Part shown: positions 18,488 through 28,047 of the stretch, piece after piece
Layout of the letters: the number at the start of each line of letters is the position of its first letter
Position numbering within the stretch: the first letter of the stretch is position 1
NCBI GenBank assembly: GCA_947505035.1
Contig: CANNIS010000004.1
Location: 1-42,642, forward strand
DNA from: Sphingobacteriales bacterium
GTDB taxonomy: Bacteria; Bacteroidota; Bacteroidia; Sphingobacteriales; Sphingobacteriaceae
Direction of reading: 5' to 3'
Length of the DNA stretch: 42,642 bases
Position numbers and translations under genes: made by a program
Notes under the pieces: generated by a model
The model's input: the letters and a program-made list of their open reading frames with translations, nothing else
What the model was told of the DNA's origin: nothing
The model's database searches: none

Positions 18488-21400
18488 TTAAAAAAATGCT
18501 CTTGCTTGAACACTACCGATATTGATTGTTGGAGCTGATGCCGATGCCCTGCCATCATATATTATACTTAATTGAATACCGGATCCAAAGTTTCTTTGAA
18601 ACACTAAATTCCAAGTATAATTATTGCCTATTTGCAATCCATCTAACATTTCGTAAGCAATGGCATTGTTTACGCCTGCGTTATAACGATTTTTGATAAC
18701 ACTACATTTGCTTGTTAAGCTAAAACTTCCTGCAGCATTATAACTTGTTTCTATATTAAAACTTAAACGGCGCGATTGCTCTTTTAAAATACTATTATTT
18801 TGTTGAGTAGCATAACTTGCAGCCGTGGTGATTCGCCAAAAATAATTTATTTGACAAGTAAGTTCTGGTTTAAATTCAAAGTAGTCTATATTATAATTTT
18901 TTTCTTTGAAATTCAATGATTGATAGGCTTTTGAGCCATATTTAATTACGCCATTGCCTAAATAATTTTCTAAAAATATAGCACGAATTTGCCAAATATG
19001 TTCCGATTTGTTTTTATTATCGTAGCCATTGACTAATAAATTTTTATTGTCAACTAATTGAATGGTATAATCAAATCCGAAAGCCGGATTAGCTCTGTTA
19101 ACATACAAGGTGTTTCGAATAGCATTTGAATAGGTAACCAAGTTTGTATCGTTTTTATTAATTGCAAAAGGGTTGATGTCAAAACTAGCGGCGTCGGCTA
19201 CTTTTTTATCTATTTTTAATGTTAATTGATTGCTAAACAATCTTCCAACTTTGCCAAATAGATTGTTCGCTGAAAAGTATTTAGCAGGATCAATTAAGAT
19301 ATTTTCAGTAATGCTTGTCGACTTTGTTCTCACAAATTCGGTAGATAGTAAACTTACTTTTAGGTAATTGGCTTCGTAAGAAAATTTGGCTAATTCGAAT
19401 TCGTTCAGTTCCTTAATTCCATTCCCATTATAATCTTGATATATATAAATACCTTGCCCTAAAGGCACTTCCACAAAGGTAAAAGCCCTTTTGGGCTCTT
19501 GGCCAGAACCAATTTCGTAAAATGTAGTACTGCTTAACATACCCCGAAAAAAAGTGCCATCATGTTTTATTCTGGCAATATTATTTTCATCGTTTTTTAA
19601 ATTCACATTAGCGCGCATGACATCTAATTTTCTGTATAAATAATTTACAGACCACATGGAGTTTTTATTTCCATTAAAATCAGCATTAAAATTAAATGAA
19701 TTCGCATTAGTACTAGTAGCAAGATCATTTAAATATGGGTTTTTATCTATTCTATGATTATAAGCCAACTGTATAGTCTTGTTAATTGTGCTGCTATTTT
19801 TTACATAAATACCAATGTCGCTAAATGCAAAACTATTTTGTTTTAATGAATCCATTAAATTAAAATTGCTCCGATTATTTTCTAATTCTTGCGAAAATCC
19901 AATATTAATAAATTTAAAATTTCGCTCTATGTTCGATTTTTGATTAAAGTAATTTGTACTTGTTAAATCGAATGTAGAACGGCTAAGCAGCAGCGCTGTA
20001 TTATTGTTTAGCCTCCAATCTTTATTTAAAAAACTTCCTAAAACAACATGCTGTATTGCATTATATTGATTCTGTTGATTCAAAAAGTTCGCTTTATATT
20101 CTAGGTAATTTTGCTCGTTTTTTAAAAGCTTAGTATTGTAAGTAAGCCAAATTTCGTTTGTTTTAATGGCGGGAATTAAACTATATATCCTCGCGAATTG
20201 AATAGGTCGATAATTCTCTACTGCATTAAAATGCTTATCTACTAATTCTATTGCAATCGAATTAATTAATTTTAAACCATTGCTAGTGTCGGCGCTTAAA
20301 TTTACTTGATTGCGAATGATTGTTTTGTTTGCAAATCCAAAATTGTCTTTATCACCAATGTTAGCATACAAATTTAAATCTCTATTACTAAAAGCAAATT
20401 CGTTAGAAACAAACCAATTTCTTTTTGGCGAATAAGAAAATCCAATGCTCATTTGTTCTTGTTGCTTAGGTGTAATGAGCTTTACAATAGGCTCAAAATT
20501 GCCCTGTGGTATGCCCGATATAGGCTGCACCCAACCATAAACCCGGCCATTAGCGCTGTTATTAAGCAAAACATAATTACCCGCATTGGGGCCCATCTCT
20601 GTAAATACTAATTTAAATTGCTGGCCAGCATATGTTGGATTGTAGACATAAATTAGATAGCCTAAGCTGTCTTTTTTTTGGTACAAAATTTGGTTTGGAT
20701 TTAAATCTGTGCTGTCGGCAGAGCTGTAAAACGCCTTATCTAACTGATCACCAATGGTGCTTAAAAATAATTTTTGATCGCTGGAGAGGTTTTGTAAAAA
20801 ATTAATATTCTTATTGTCTTTTTCGTTATAATAATTAACCGAAAAATCAATTTTTTGTAATTTAAAATTTGTCTTCGCAATATTAACCGTTCTGCTATAA
20901 CTTCTTTCTGAATATTCAAACTCTATAATTATTCTTGAATAAGCTGTAATCATTTTTCTATTGGTAAATATAATTTCTGCCGAATTGTAGTCTATAGTAT
21001 AGTCTTGATTCTCTCCTCTTTTTAATAATTCTCCGTCGATGTATACTCTTTCTGTGCCAGCCATCACGATTAAATAGGATTCGTTGTTGGGCCCTTTAAT
21101 TTTATAGGGCCCTTGACTGCCTTCGGTTCCAAGGAATTCATATTTAAAATACTTCCCTTTTGCAATGGCAGACCCTATGGTTATATCATAATTATTTTGT
21201 TGGGTGCTCAGCAGTACTCCTTTTCCTTTTTTTAAATAATTTAAAAAATAACTCTCCCTACTTTTTAATTCGAAATCGCCTGCAATTAATTTACTATTTG
21301 TATTATTCACCTGAATAAATACCCTATCGAATTCTTGTAGTTGTTGGGTATTCCCTTCTGGCTGCACTGGAATATTATCATCCGAAATAACAGCCAATAA

Positions 21401-21748
21401 ATCTATTTCATTGTTGAGCTTGCCGTCTAATTGTAAATTGAATGAAGACAATACACCTAAATCTTGCGCATTACCAACGCTAATAGCGCGAGCAATACTA
21501 CCCGACTTCGACAAACCATTATCTAAAGCCAAAGTGGAGGCCAATTGAGTGGTCATTAAAAAAGGATCTGCTATGATTGCTTTTCTTTGAAATAAGGAAA
21601 GGCTGTCTTTATGAAAATACTTTTTAGTTAAGAATGAAGGCGTAACGGTACTGGTTTTTGTAGAATCAGGGCCTATTTGATCGGTACGGGCAAAAGCATT
21701 TGCCCCGGTAATCAATAAAATAAATACAATAAAGCCCTTTAAGTGCAT
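18488..21748 (-). CDS. Large outer-membrane beta-barrel-like protein of unknown function
   Basis: The 1086-residue protein has a signal peptide (residues 1-20, ending GANAFA). A beta-rich N-terminal domain includes GDFELKSRESYFLNYLKKG and, near residues 231-277, VYIDGELLKRGENQDYTID followed by SRIIIEFEYSE, a block I recall from many Bacteroidota surface proteins. The rest is long alternating strands with Asn-rich turns and ends in Phe (ARAFF), as outer-membrane barrels do. Around residue 770 there is a calcium-loop-like DYNGNGIKELNEFE. No TonB box or plug domain is visible. It starts 2 bases after the kinase stop, so it is surely part of the anmK-kinase operon. Function unknown. Confidence 0.85.
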   Translation of the reverse strand: MHLKGFIVFILLITGANAFARTDQIGPDSTKTSTVTPSFLTKKYFHKDSLSLFQRKAIIADPFLMTTQLASTLALDNGLSKSGSIARAISVGNAQDLGVLSSFNLQLDGKLNNEIDLLAVISDDNIPVQPEGNTQQLQEFDRVFIQVNNTNSKLIAGDFELKSRESYFLNYLKKGKGVLLSTQQNNYDITIGSAIAKGKYFKYEFLGTEGSQGPYKIKGPNNESYLIVMAGTERVYIDGELLKRGENQDYTIDYNSAEIIFTNRKMITAYSRIIIEFEYSERSYSRTVNIAKTNFKLQKIDFSVNYYNEKDNKNINFLQNLSSDQKLFLSTIGDQLDKAFYSSADSTDLNPNQILYQKKDSLGYLIYVYNPTYAGQQFKLVFTEMGPNAGNYVLLNNSANGRVYGWVQPISGIPQGNFEPIVKLITPKQQEQMSIGFSYSPKRNWFVSNEFAFSNRDLNLYANIGDKDNFGFANKTIIRNQVNLSADTSNGLKLINSIAIELVDKHFNAVENYRPIQFARIYSLIPAIKTNEIWLTYNTKLLKNEQNYLEYKANFLNQQNQYNAIQHVVLGSFLNKDWRLNNNTALLLSRSTFDLTSTNYFNQKSNIERNFKFINIGFSQELENNRSNFNLMDSLKQNSFAFSDIGIYVKNSSTINKTIQLAYNHRIDKNPYLNDLATSTNANSFNFNADFNGNKNSMWSVNYLYRKLDVMRANVNLKNDENNIARIKHDGTFFRGMLSSTTFYEIGSGQEPKRAFTFVEVPLGQGIYIYQDYNGNGIKELNEFELAKFSYEANYLKVSLLSTEFVRTKSTSITENILIDPAKYFSANNLFGKVGRLFSNQLTLKIDKKVADAASFDINPFAINKNDTNLVTYSNAIRNTLYVNRANPAFGFDYTIQLVDNKNLLVNGYDNKNKSEHIWQIRAIFLENYLGNGVIKYGSKAYQSLNFKEKNYNIDYFEFKPELTCQINYFWRITTAASYATQQNNSILKEQSRRLSFNIETSYNAAGSFSLTSKCSVIKNRYNAGVNNAIAYEMLDGLQIGNNYTWNLVFQRNFGSGIQLSIIYDGRASASAPTINIGSVQARAFF

Positions 21749-21750
21749 CC

Positions 21751-24700
21751 TCAGTTTACAATTGGAAGTAAAACGAAGAAAGTAGTGCCTTTATTGGCTG
21801 AACTTTCAAACCAAATTTCTCCATCAATGGGTAGCAAATTATTTTTAACTATGGCCAGGCCTAAACCCATGCCGCTATTTTTAGTCGTAAAACTTGGTTC
21901 AAAAATATTTGCTTGTATAGCCTCGGGTATTCCTACGCCATTGTCTTCAAATTTTATCAATAACTTATTTGAAGAAAAAGCTAAATGCAGCTGAATAATT
22001 GGATGCTCGACTTGATCAACTGCTTGAATGGCGTTTCTAAATAAATTATTAAATATACTGATGAAATTGTCTTTGTTACCTAAAACCTTTAGCTCATTTG
22101 GTGTCTCATCATTGATAGTAAATTTTACATTTGCTAAATGCTTGAATAAATCTAAAGAGGCCCATAGCGCCTCTTTAATTACTACTTCTTCGGTTTTATG
22201 ATTCGGCATTTGTGCGTAGTTTGCAAATTCATTTGCAATGTTAGTCAAGTTATCGATTTGCTGAATAAATGTTTTCGCAAAGTTTTCAAATTTTTCTGTA
22301 AAGCTTTCGTCATGGGCTTGGTATGCTCTCTCTAAAAGCTGCAAGCCTAATTTCATTGGTGTTAAGGGGTTTTTAATTTCGTGTGCAACTTGTTTTGCCA
22401 TCTCTTTCCATGCGCTCTCTCTTTCAGATTTTGCTAATTTATTTGCACTTTCTTCTAAATCGAGAATCATTTTATTATAAGATTTGATCAATGAGCCTAT
22501 TTCATCATTTCGATTCCAATAGATCGTTTTCATTTTTTGACCAAGTTTTATTTTAATAAGTTGATCTTGAATTAAACTGAGTGGCGCAGTAATTGATTTA
22601 GCAATAAAATATGCAAGGATGGAAATTAAGAAAACGATTAATACATAACTGTTGATAATAGTAGTAATAAAGACCGCTATTTTTTGATTGTATTCTGCTG
22701 CATTTGCAAAATAAGGCAAATTTAAATAAGCAATGATTTCCGAATTCGAATTTCTAATGGGCGTGTAAGCAGATAGATAATTTAAATTTCCTACTTGTTC
22801 TTTGATAATAATTTCAGATTGTGCGTCTAGCGATAAGCTGATATAAGCGCTGGGGTTCATGCAATTGGCGGTTATGCCAGATTGAATCAATATAGGGCGC
22901 GTACTTAAGAGTAAATCGCCATTGAGGGCATATAAATTAATATCACTTTGATATAAATCTGCTGCTTGTTGAAATGCCTGCACAAAATCATCTTGCTGAA
23001 CAGATTTGGCTATGGCTTGCCCGTCCACTTTTTTATTAATAACCTGTTGAATAGCCTGTAAATTTTTGCTTAATATTTCTTCTTGTTGTGAAGTATTTAA
23101 ATTACTTATATATTGATAGGTTACCACGCCCATAATAGTGATGGAAATAATAATCGTAAAAAGCAAAGATAATTGCACCCTGGTTTTGAACAGCAATTGT
23201 AATCGGTTGGTAATGGCCAAAAAAGTAAATTGAGCCTGTTGCTCGTTAAGCAAAATACCAATGAAATAAATTATCAGAAATAATACTAGAAAAATTAAAA
23301 ATACATAGGCAAAAAAAGAAATGTAATTAACTAGACTGCTTTTTGCTTTACTAACCACAATCACAACCTCTTGATTAGGCCGGTAAACCAAGTGATCAAA
23401 GCCATTAATAACTAAACTAGTATTGTTATTTGCTAAAAACTCGTTTGGTTTTGTTTTATATGGATAATCGCCTTTTTGAGAAATTAATTTGTTTGATTTA
23501 TATATTGCATAAGCGTATTGGCTAAAATCTTTATTGATCCTTAAATTTCCTTCTAGAAATAATTCTGGATAAATATTATCTTCTCTAAAATAATTTGCAT
23601 TGATTGCCATTACCACCCAAGCGGTGCTATTGTTTATGCTGTACTTAATTTTCGCAAAATAATTTAGCTGCCCGTAATTATTCGTTAGAAAAAATAATCC
23701 TTGATTGGCAGTGGGTTCGCAATTTTTAATGATAAATGAATCTAATTGCTGGTATTTTTCGCGGTCTTTTTTATTATTAAGAAAATAAACATCCCCAGTT
23801 CTGCTATATTTTGAAAAGTATCCATTTAAATAATTCGCATTTAATTTTTCTACTACTAGGGCACTATTTGGTTGCGATTTAGCTAATTGACTAATAATAA
23901 TAGGGTCCTTACTTGCTTTGATTAATATACTATCTAAGAGATATTCCGCAATGGGATCGTTTGCAATTTCTAATTTAGCAACAAGCAACTCCCTGTTTTG
24001 AATTTCTTTTGATTCAATATTTATACTTAATAAATAAACCGATTGAATAACAAATAAAGAAATAATAGAAAGAATTGCAGCGACTGTAAAATGATTCCGA
24101 TCAGAAAACTTGCTTTTAAATAGTATAAATAATACACCAAAAGATAAAAAAGTGATAAGGAATAAAGTGCTAGCTATAAAATAAGCAAAAGATAATAAGA
24201 TGAGCAAAATTAGAAGTGCTAATTTCCATTGCTTGCGCAAATAATTTTGATCAACTATTGCTGCTAAAGTAAATAAACACAAATACACAATATAACAAGC
24301 GAGTGATATAATAGATAAGCCTATAAAACTGTGTACGGTGAGTGTCTCTATATTAAAAAAATCAAAAGAGATGCTTGAGTCTAAAACTAAGGCCTGTATG
24401 AGCGCTAACAGTCCGTAACTAAGAATTAATACGGTTAAATGTAACAGCAATAGAGAACCAATCATATTGATTTTTTTCTGATGTATAAATATTTTGGATA
24501 TAAACCAGACAAGTACAAAAATTAAAATTAGATTAAAAGCTAAGTCTCCCAGAGATGGGAAAATAAAATTACTAGCAAATAAATTTGGGTTAAAGATTGG
24601 AAGCCTGAAAGTTTCGGCTGGAAATTTAAAATAATAGGTGACGGTTCTAATAGCTAATAAACAAGCTATTAAGGTTAATAGCGCAATAGCTTTAGATTTT

Positions 24701-25413
24701 CTTTTAGCTAATAGCACTAAATATACTGCTAGTGTAATGAGTGTAAAAATAATAGCGAGTATTTCTAAGCAAGCCCTTGCGTAAAAATGTTGCGCTCCCA
24801 GTTTATTTAGATCCATTGACACTTGAAACAATTTAGCTCCATTCAGGTCGAGAATGTTTTTAAAATCGCTAGCATTTGCTTGATTCAATAATATATATTC
24901 GGGAACATTTAAATGCGCATCGAATTTATTTTGCAAATACTCGTTTTCATATGCAAAGGAATATTTAACTGGCAATACAAAGAGTGCTGTATTAGCTAAT
25001 TTTGTTTCTTTAAATATAATGTAATAGGCGTTTTTATGCTTTTTAAAAGAAAAATTTGGTAGCGCTTTTAGTTCGTTTTCTGAAAACCCAAGCGTATTGG
25101 AAGTCCAGTATTTTAAACAATTTTTATGATAAACAATGGCAATCGCATTTTTTGATTCAGCTAATCGATTTAGGGCTTGCCATCTACTTTTATTGGCTTT
25201 AGGGCTTTGCGACAAAAGAATATTTTGAATGAGCGTATCTGCTAAAAATAACTTTGCATTTTTAAAATCCTGATTGATTGTTGTTTGAATGTTATTTGTG
25301 CTGCGGTTGAGTAACTGCTGTGGTTGATATAAATACATGCTGATTGCAGCCGTTATAGAAAAAAACAGCGCAATAAGTATAAAAAATTTAGGCGTGTATT
25401 TTATGCTATTCAT
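21751..25413 (-). CDS. Giant sensor histidine kinase with three extracytoplasmic regions
   Basis: The 1220-residue kinase has the following layout by hydrophobicity. TM helix at 9-28, extracytoplasmic region 29-213, a block of about seven or eight helices (214-463), a second region (465-695), helix 697-722, helix 747-769, a third cache-like region (771-910, with DINLYALNGDLLLSTRP) and helix 912-938. HAMP (939-990) follows, then HisKA with H1011 in QVAHEIKNPLTPMKLG and an HATPase with NLFRNAIQAVDQ (N1127), EDNGVGIPE and GMGLGLAIVKN. The catalytic part is NtrY-like and intact. No response regulator is encoded nearby. It starts 6 bases after anmK and 2 bases before the outer-membrane protein gene. 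Confidence 0.9.
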   Translation of the reverse strand: MNSIKYTPKFFILIALFFSITAAISMYLYQPQQLLNRSTNNIQTTINQDFKNAKLFLADTLIQNILLSQSPKANKSRWQALNRLAESKNAIAIVYHKNCLKYWTSNTLGFSENELKALPNFSFKKHKNAYYIIFKETKLANTALFVLPVKYSFAYENEYLQNKFDAHLNVPEYILLNQANASDFKNILDLNGAKLFQVSMDLNKLGAQHFYARACLEILAIIFTLITLAVYLVLLAKRKSKAIALLTLIACLLAIRTVTYYFKFPAETFRLPIFNPNLFASNFIFPSLGDLAFNLILIFVLVWFISKIFIHQKKINMIGSLLLLHLTVLILSYGLLALIQALVLDSSISFDFFNIETLTVHSFIGLSIISLACYIVYLCLFTLAAIVDQNYLRKQWKLALLILLILLSFAYFIASTLFLITFLSFGVLFILFKSKFSDRNHFTVAAILSIISLFVIQSVYLLSINIESKEIQNRELLVAKLEIANDPIAEYLLDSILIKASKDPIIISQLAKSQPNSALVVEKLNANYLNGYFSKYSRTGDVYFLNNKKDREKYQQLDSFIIKNCEPTANQGLFFLTNNYGQLNYFAKIKYSINNSTAWVVMAINANYFREDNIYPELFLEGNLRINKDFSQYAYAIYKSNKLISQKGDYPYKTKPNEFLANNNTSLVINGFDHLVYRPNQEVVIVVSKAKSSLVNYISFFAYVFLIFLVLFLIIYFIGILLNEQQAQFTFLAITNRLQLLFKTRVQLSLLFTIIISITIMGVVTYQYISNLNTSQQEEILSKNLQAIQQVINKKVDGQAIAKSVQQDDFVQAFQQAADLYQSDINLYALNGDLLLSTRPILIQSGITANCMNPSAYISLSLDAQSEIIIKEQVGNLNYLSAYTPIRNSNSEIIAYLNLPYFANAAEYNQKIAVFITTIINSYVLIVFLISILAYFIAKSITAPLSLIQDQLIKIKLGQKMKTIYWNRNDEIGSLIKSYNKMILDLEESANKLAKSERESAWKEMAKQVAHEIKNPLTPMKLGLQLLERAYQAHDESFTEKFENFAKTFIQQIDNLTNIANEFANYAQMPNHKTEEVVIKEALWASLDLFKHLANVKFTINDETPNELKVLGNKDNFISIFNNLFRNAIQAVDQVEHPIIQLHLAFSSNKLLIKFEDNGVGIPEAIQANIFEPSFTTKNSGMGLGLAIVKNNLLPIDGEIWFESSANKGTTFFVLLPIVN

Positions 25414-25419
25414 TTAAAT

Positions 25420-26490
25420 TCAATTTTTTACGAAAAATATTTGCCCGCCGCAATTATTTTTGGGAGCGCCAGTTACAGATGCTAAACAATTATCTTCGTT
25501 TCTATATCTTAACACGCCTAAAAATGCGAATACTAAAGCTTCTTTGAATTCTATTAATACCCGACTTGGTATGATTAATTGCGTATTGGTATGCGCGCTT
25601 ATTCTTTCTATTAAATAGCTATGATAGGCTCCACCGCCTGTGATTAGCATCGAAGCAGGTATTTCGCTCTTATTAACATTAGCCGCAATTTGCATGGCAA
25701 TGTGTTCTGCCAATGTTGCTAAAACATGATTTTCACTTAAGTTATATTTATCTACAGTTGGATAAATATTTTGTAATACCCACTCTTTTCCTAAAGATTT
25801 TGGAAATGCTTGATGGTAATAATTTAATTTATTTAATTCGGCTAATAGCTCGGTATTTACCGTACCCGATCTCGCTAATAATCCTTCATCGTCAAACAAA
25901 AGATTGTTGTCTAGCAAATAATGATTCAATATCATATTTGCAGGACAGATATCGTAGGCTAATCTTTTACCATTTAATTCAAATGAAACATTAGCAATAC
26001 CGCCAATGTTTAAACAATAATTATATGAGGAGAATAAATCTCTGTCGCCAATTGGCACTAAAGGCGCGCCTTGTCCGCCCATGGCCACATCCATTTTTCG
26101 GAAATCGCAAATTGTGGTAAGGCCTGTGTTTGCTGTAATTACAGCGCCAGCCCCAATTTGTAATGTTACCCCATTTGCTGGCTGATGAAAAATAGTATGG
26201 CCATGTGAAGCAATAAAATCAAGCTTAGTTATATTATATTTTTTAATAAACTCAGTAATGTTTTCGGAAAAATAATTTCCAAGGGCGGTGTCTAATAAAT
26301 GAATGGCTAAAACCGAGGTGTTTTCTGCATTTGCTAATTTAATTTTCCAATCTTCGGAATAGGGGTAACATGTTGTATGAATAATTTCATATTCCCATAC
26401 CTTGTTTGTTAAAATAAATTTACAATAGGCTAAATCTACACCATCTAAAGAAGTGCCAGACATCAAGCCAATCACATGATATACTTGCAT
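25420..26490 (-). CDS. anmK: Anhydro-N-acetylmuramic acid kinase
   Basis: AnmK opens and phosphorylates 1,6-anhydroMurNAc to MurNAc-6-phosphate, a step of peptidoglycan recycling. The 356-residue protein has the family start VIGLMSGTSLDGVDLAYC, then ASHGHTIFHQP, the FRKMDVAMGGQGAPLVPIGD active-site region, the sugar-kinase segment LNIGGIANVSF and ASMLITGGGAYHSYLIERI. The length is slightly under E. coli AnmK (369). First gene of the operon with the giant kinase. The gene is complete. Confidence 0.96.
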   Translation of the reverse strand: MQVYHVIGLMSGTSLDGVDLAYCKFILTNKVWEYEIIHTTCYPYSEDWKIKLANAENTSVLAIHLLDTALGNYFSENITEFIKKYNITKLDFIASHGHTIFHQPANGVTLQIGAGAVITANTGLTTICDFRKMDVAMGGQGAPLVPIGDRDLFSSYNYCLNIGGIANVSFELNGKRLAYDICPANMILNHYLLDNNLLFDDEGLLARSGTVNTELLAELNKLNYYHQAFPKSLGKEWVLQNIYPTVDKYNLSENHVLATLAEHIAMQIAANVNKSEIPASMLITGGGAYHSYLIERISAHTNTQLIIPSRVLIEFKEALVFAFLGVLRYRNEDNCLASVTGAPKNNCGGQIFFVKN

Positions 26491-26523
26491 AAGCGAATAT
26501 AATTATTTTATAGGCATAAAACA

Positions 26524-26550
26524 GAAAAGGCGGGACAAGCCCGCCTTTTC
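26524..26550 (-). terminator. Terminator after the T9SS propeller protein gene
   Basis: An 11-bp perfect stem GAAAAGGCGGG / CCCGCCTTTTC with loop ACAAG lies 16 bases past the stop at 26566 and ahead of anmK. The downstream T-run is interrupted (TGTTTTATG on the minus strand). Confidence 0.75.
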
Positions 26551-26565
26551 AATGAGTTCTTTAAA

Positions 26566-27942
26566 TTACTGAACGCTTACTTTTTGAATAGCCACGTTGT
26601 TTCCTTCGCGCACTTCTACAAAATATATTCCGGTAGCTTGATTACTTAAATCTACAGAAGTAAATAACAATGCTTTAGTTGGATAATTTTCGTGATAAAT
26701 TACTCTACCCGTTAAATCCATCACCTTAATTGAAGATGCACCTTTTACATTTGCTTTAACATAAAACTTACCATTCGATGGGTTAGGATAAACTTCGAAG
26801 CCCTCAACTTTGTTGTTTGACAAGCCTGCTGCGGTTCTAACAGAACCCCATTTAGCTACACCACCTGCAGTTGCAGAGGTATTGAATCCACCAGCCCATC
26901 CATTGTTGATGTCGTTGAAACGAATACAAGTATGTTGATCTTTATCGATACTGATCCAAGTTTGTGCCGCATCTTCTGTATATGCTGCACCCAATCCACC
27001 CGAAGTTGAATTGGCAGAAGTAGCAAACCACGTATCTGTTCCAGATACATTTTCAATTGCATTGAAATCATAAACACCAGCAACCGTATCGACGCCTGCA
27101 TAATCCCAATTTAATCCGCCATCTGCTGAAAGAATAAGTGTGTTAACAGCTGCTGTTGTATTTGACATTACAGCAACTGCAAAATCTTTGTCTTGGAAAG
27201 AGATGCTTGGAATTGAGGTCCCGTCTGTGCTGTCTAAAGGCGTTGTGCCTAAAGCCCAAGTTAGGCCCATGTCTTTACTCAATAAAATACGACCAAAATT
27301 TGTTGGATATACAAATGTGCTATCGTGTGCAGCAAAATAACCAACAGTTCCATATTCGTTTGTTAAAGGTGTGTATGGAATATTTGCGCTAGGCACGCGA
27401 GTCCAATTAACACCACCATTGGCCGTAGTATAAATTTCAAAATAACCACTTGCTGGATCGCCAGCTGCAAGACCGTTTTGTGCATCAAAAAAATGCACCA
27501 AGTTGATAAAAGAACTTGCATTGGTAAATGTACCTGCAGAAATTTTTGTCCAGTTTGCACCCCCATTTACCGTTTTGTAAATGCCTTGTAAGCCAATTGT
27601 AGCAGTTACTGGATAGATAGCAGCATATGCCGTATTTGCATCAATTGCAGAAATATTTGCTAATCCATAATTATTTAATGCAGTAGCAGTTGTTCCTTTT
27701 ACCGCACCTGCTAACCAAGAAAAACCACCATTGGTAGTCACACTAAAATCGCGAATGGTTGCGCCTCCACCAGAACCATCGTAAGCGACAGCCCATACAA
27801 TATTTGAATCTACTACATCAAAGTCGTTGATGCCTCTAGAAGCTGTTGTGAAACCAGAATTTTGCACATGAAATGCTTGTTGAGCAGATGCTGAAAAACC
27901 AGCTGCCACTAAACTTAATAAGAGTAAAAGTTTTCTTTTCAT
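26566..27942 (-). CDS. Secreted T9SS protein with Ycf48/BNR-like beta-propeller repeats
   Basis: The 458-residue protein has a signal peptide (MKRKLLLLLSLVAAGFSASAQ) and a propeller body of repeats with the sialidase/Ycf48 pattern: TTNGGFSWL, TVNGGANWTKI, TANGGVNWTRVP, SKDMGLTWALG and SADGGLNWDYAG. A C-terminal type IX sorting domain (about 385-458) carries VYPNPSNGKFYVKA, IKVMDLTGRVIY and GIYFVEVREG. It should be exported through the type IX system and anchored or released at the surface. The ligand or partner is unknown; propellers of this kind usually bind proteins or glycans rather than catalyse. Own terminator downstream. Confidence 0.92.
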   Translation of the reverse strand: MKRKLLLLLSLVAAGFSASAQQAFHVQNSGFTTASRGINDFDVVDSNIVWAVAYDGSGGGATIRDFSVTTNGGFSWLAGAVKGTTATALNNYGLANISAIDANTAYAAIYPVTATIGLQGIYKTVNGGANWTKISAGTFTNASSFINLVHFFDAQNGLAAGDPASGYFEIYTTANGGVNWTRVPSANIPYTPLTNEYGTVGYFAAHDSTFVYPTNFGRILLSKDMGLTWALGTTPLDSTDGTSIPSISFQDKDFAVAVMSNTTAAVNTLILSADGGLNWDYAGVDTVAGVYDFNAIENVSGTDTWFATSANSTSGGLGAAYTEDAAQTWISIDKDQHTCIRFNDINNGWAGGFNTSATAGGVAKWGSVRTAAGLSNNKVEGFEVYPNPSNGKFYVKANVKGASSIKVMDLTGRVIYHENYPTKALLFTSVDLSNQATGIYFVEVREGNNVAIQKVSVQ

Positions 27943-28047
27943 AATTTATTTTTATAGATGATTTAATCTATTGCAAGTTAATAAAAATGAGAAAAGCATT
28001 TATTCTTTAGTCGTTTTTTTAATAAAACTGGAAGAAACAAGCTAATT

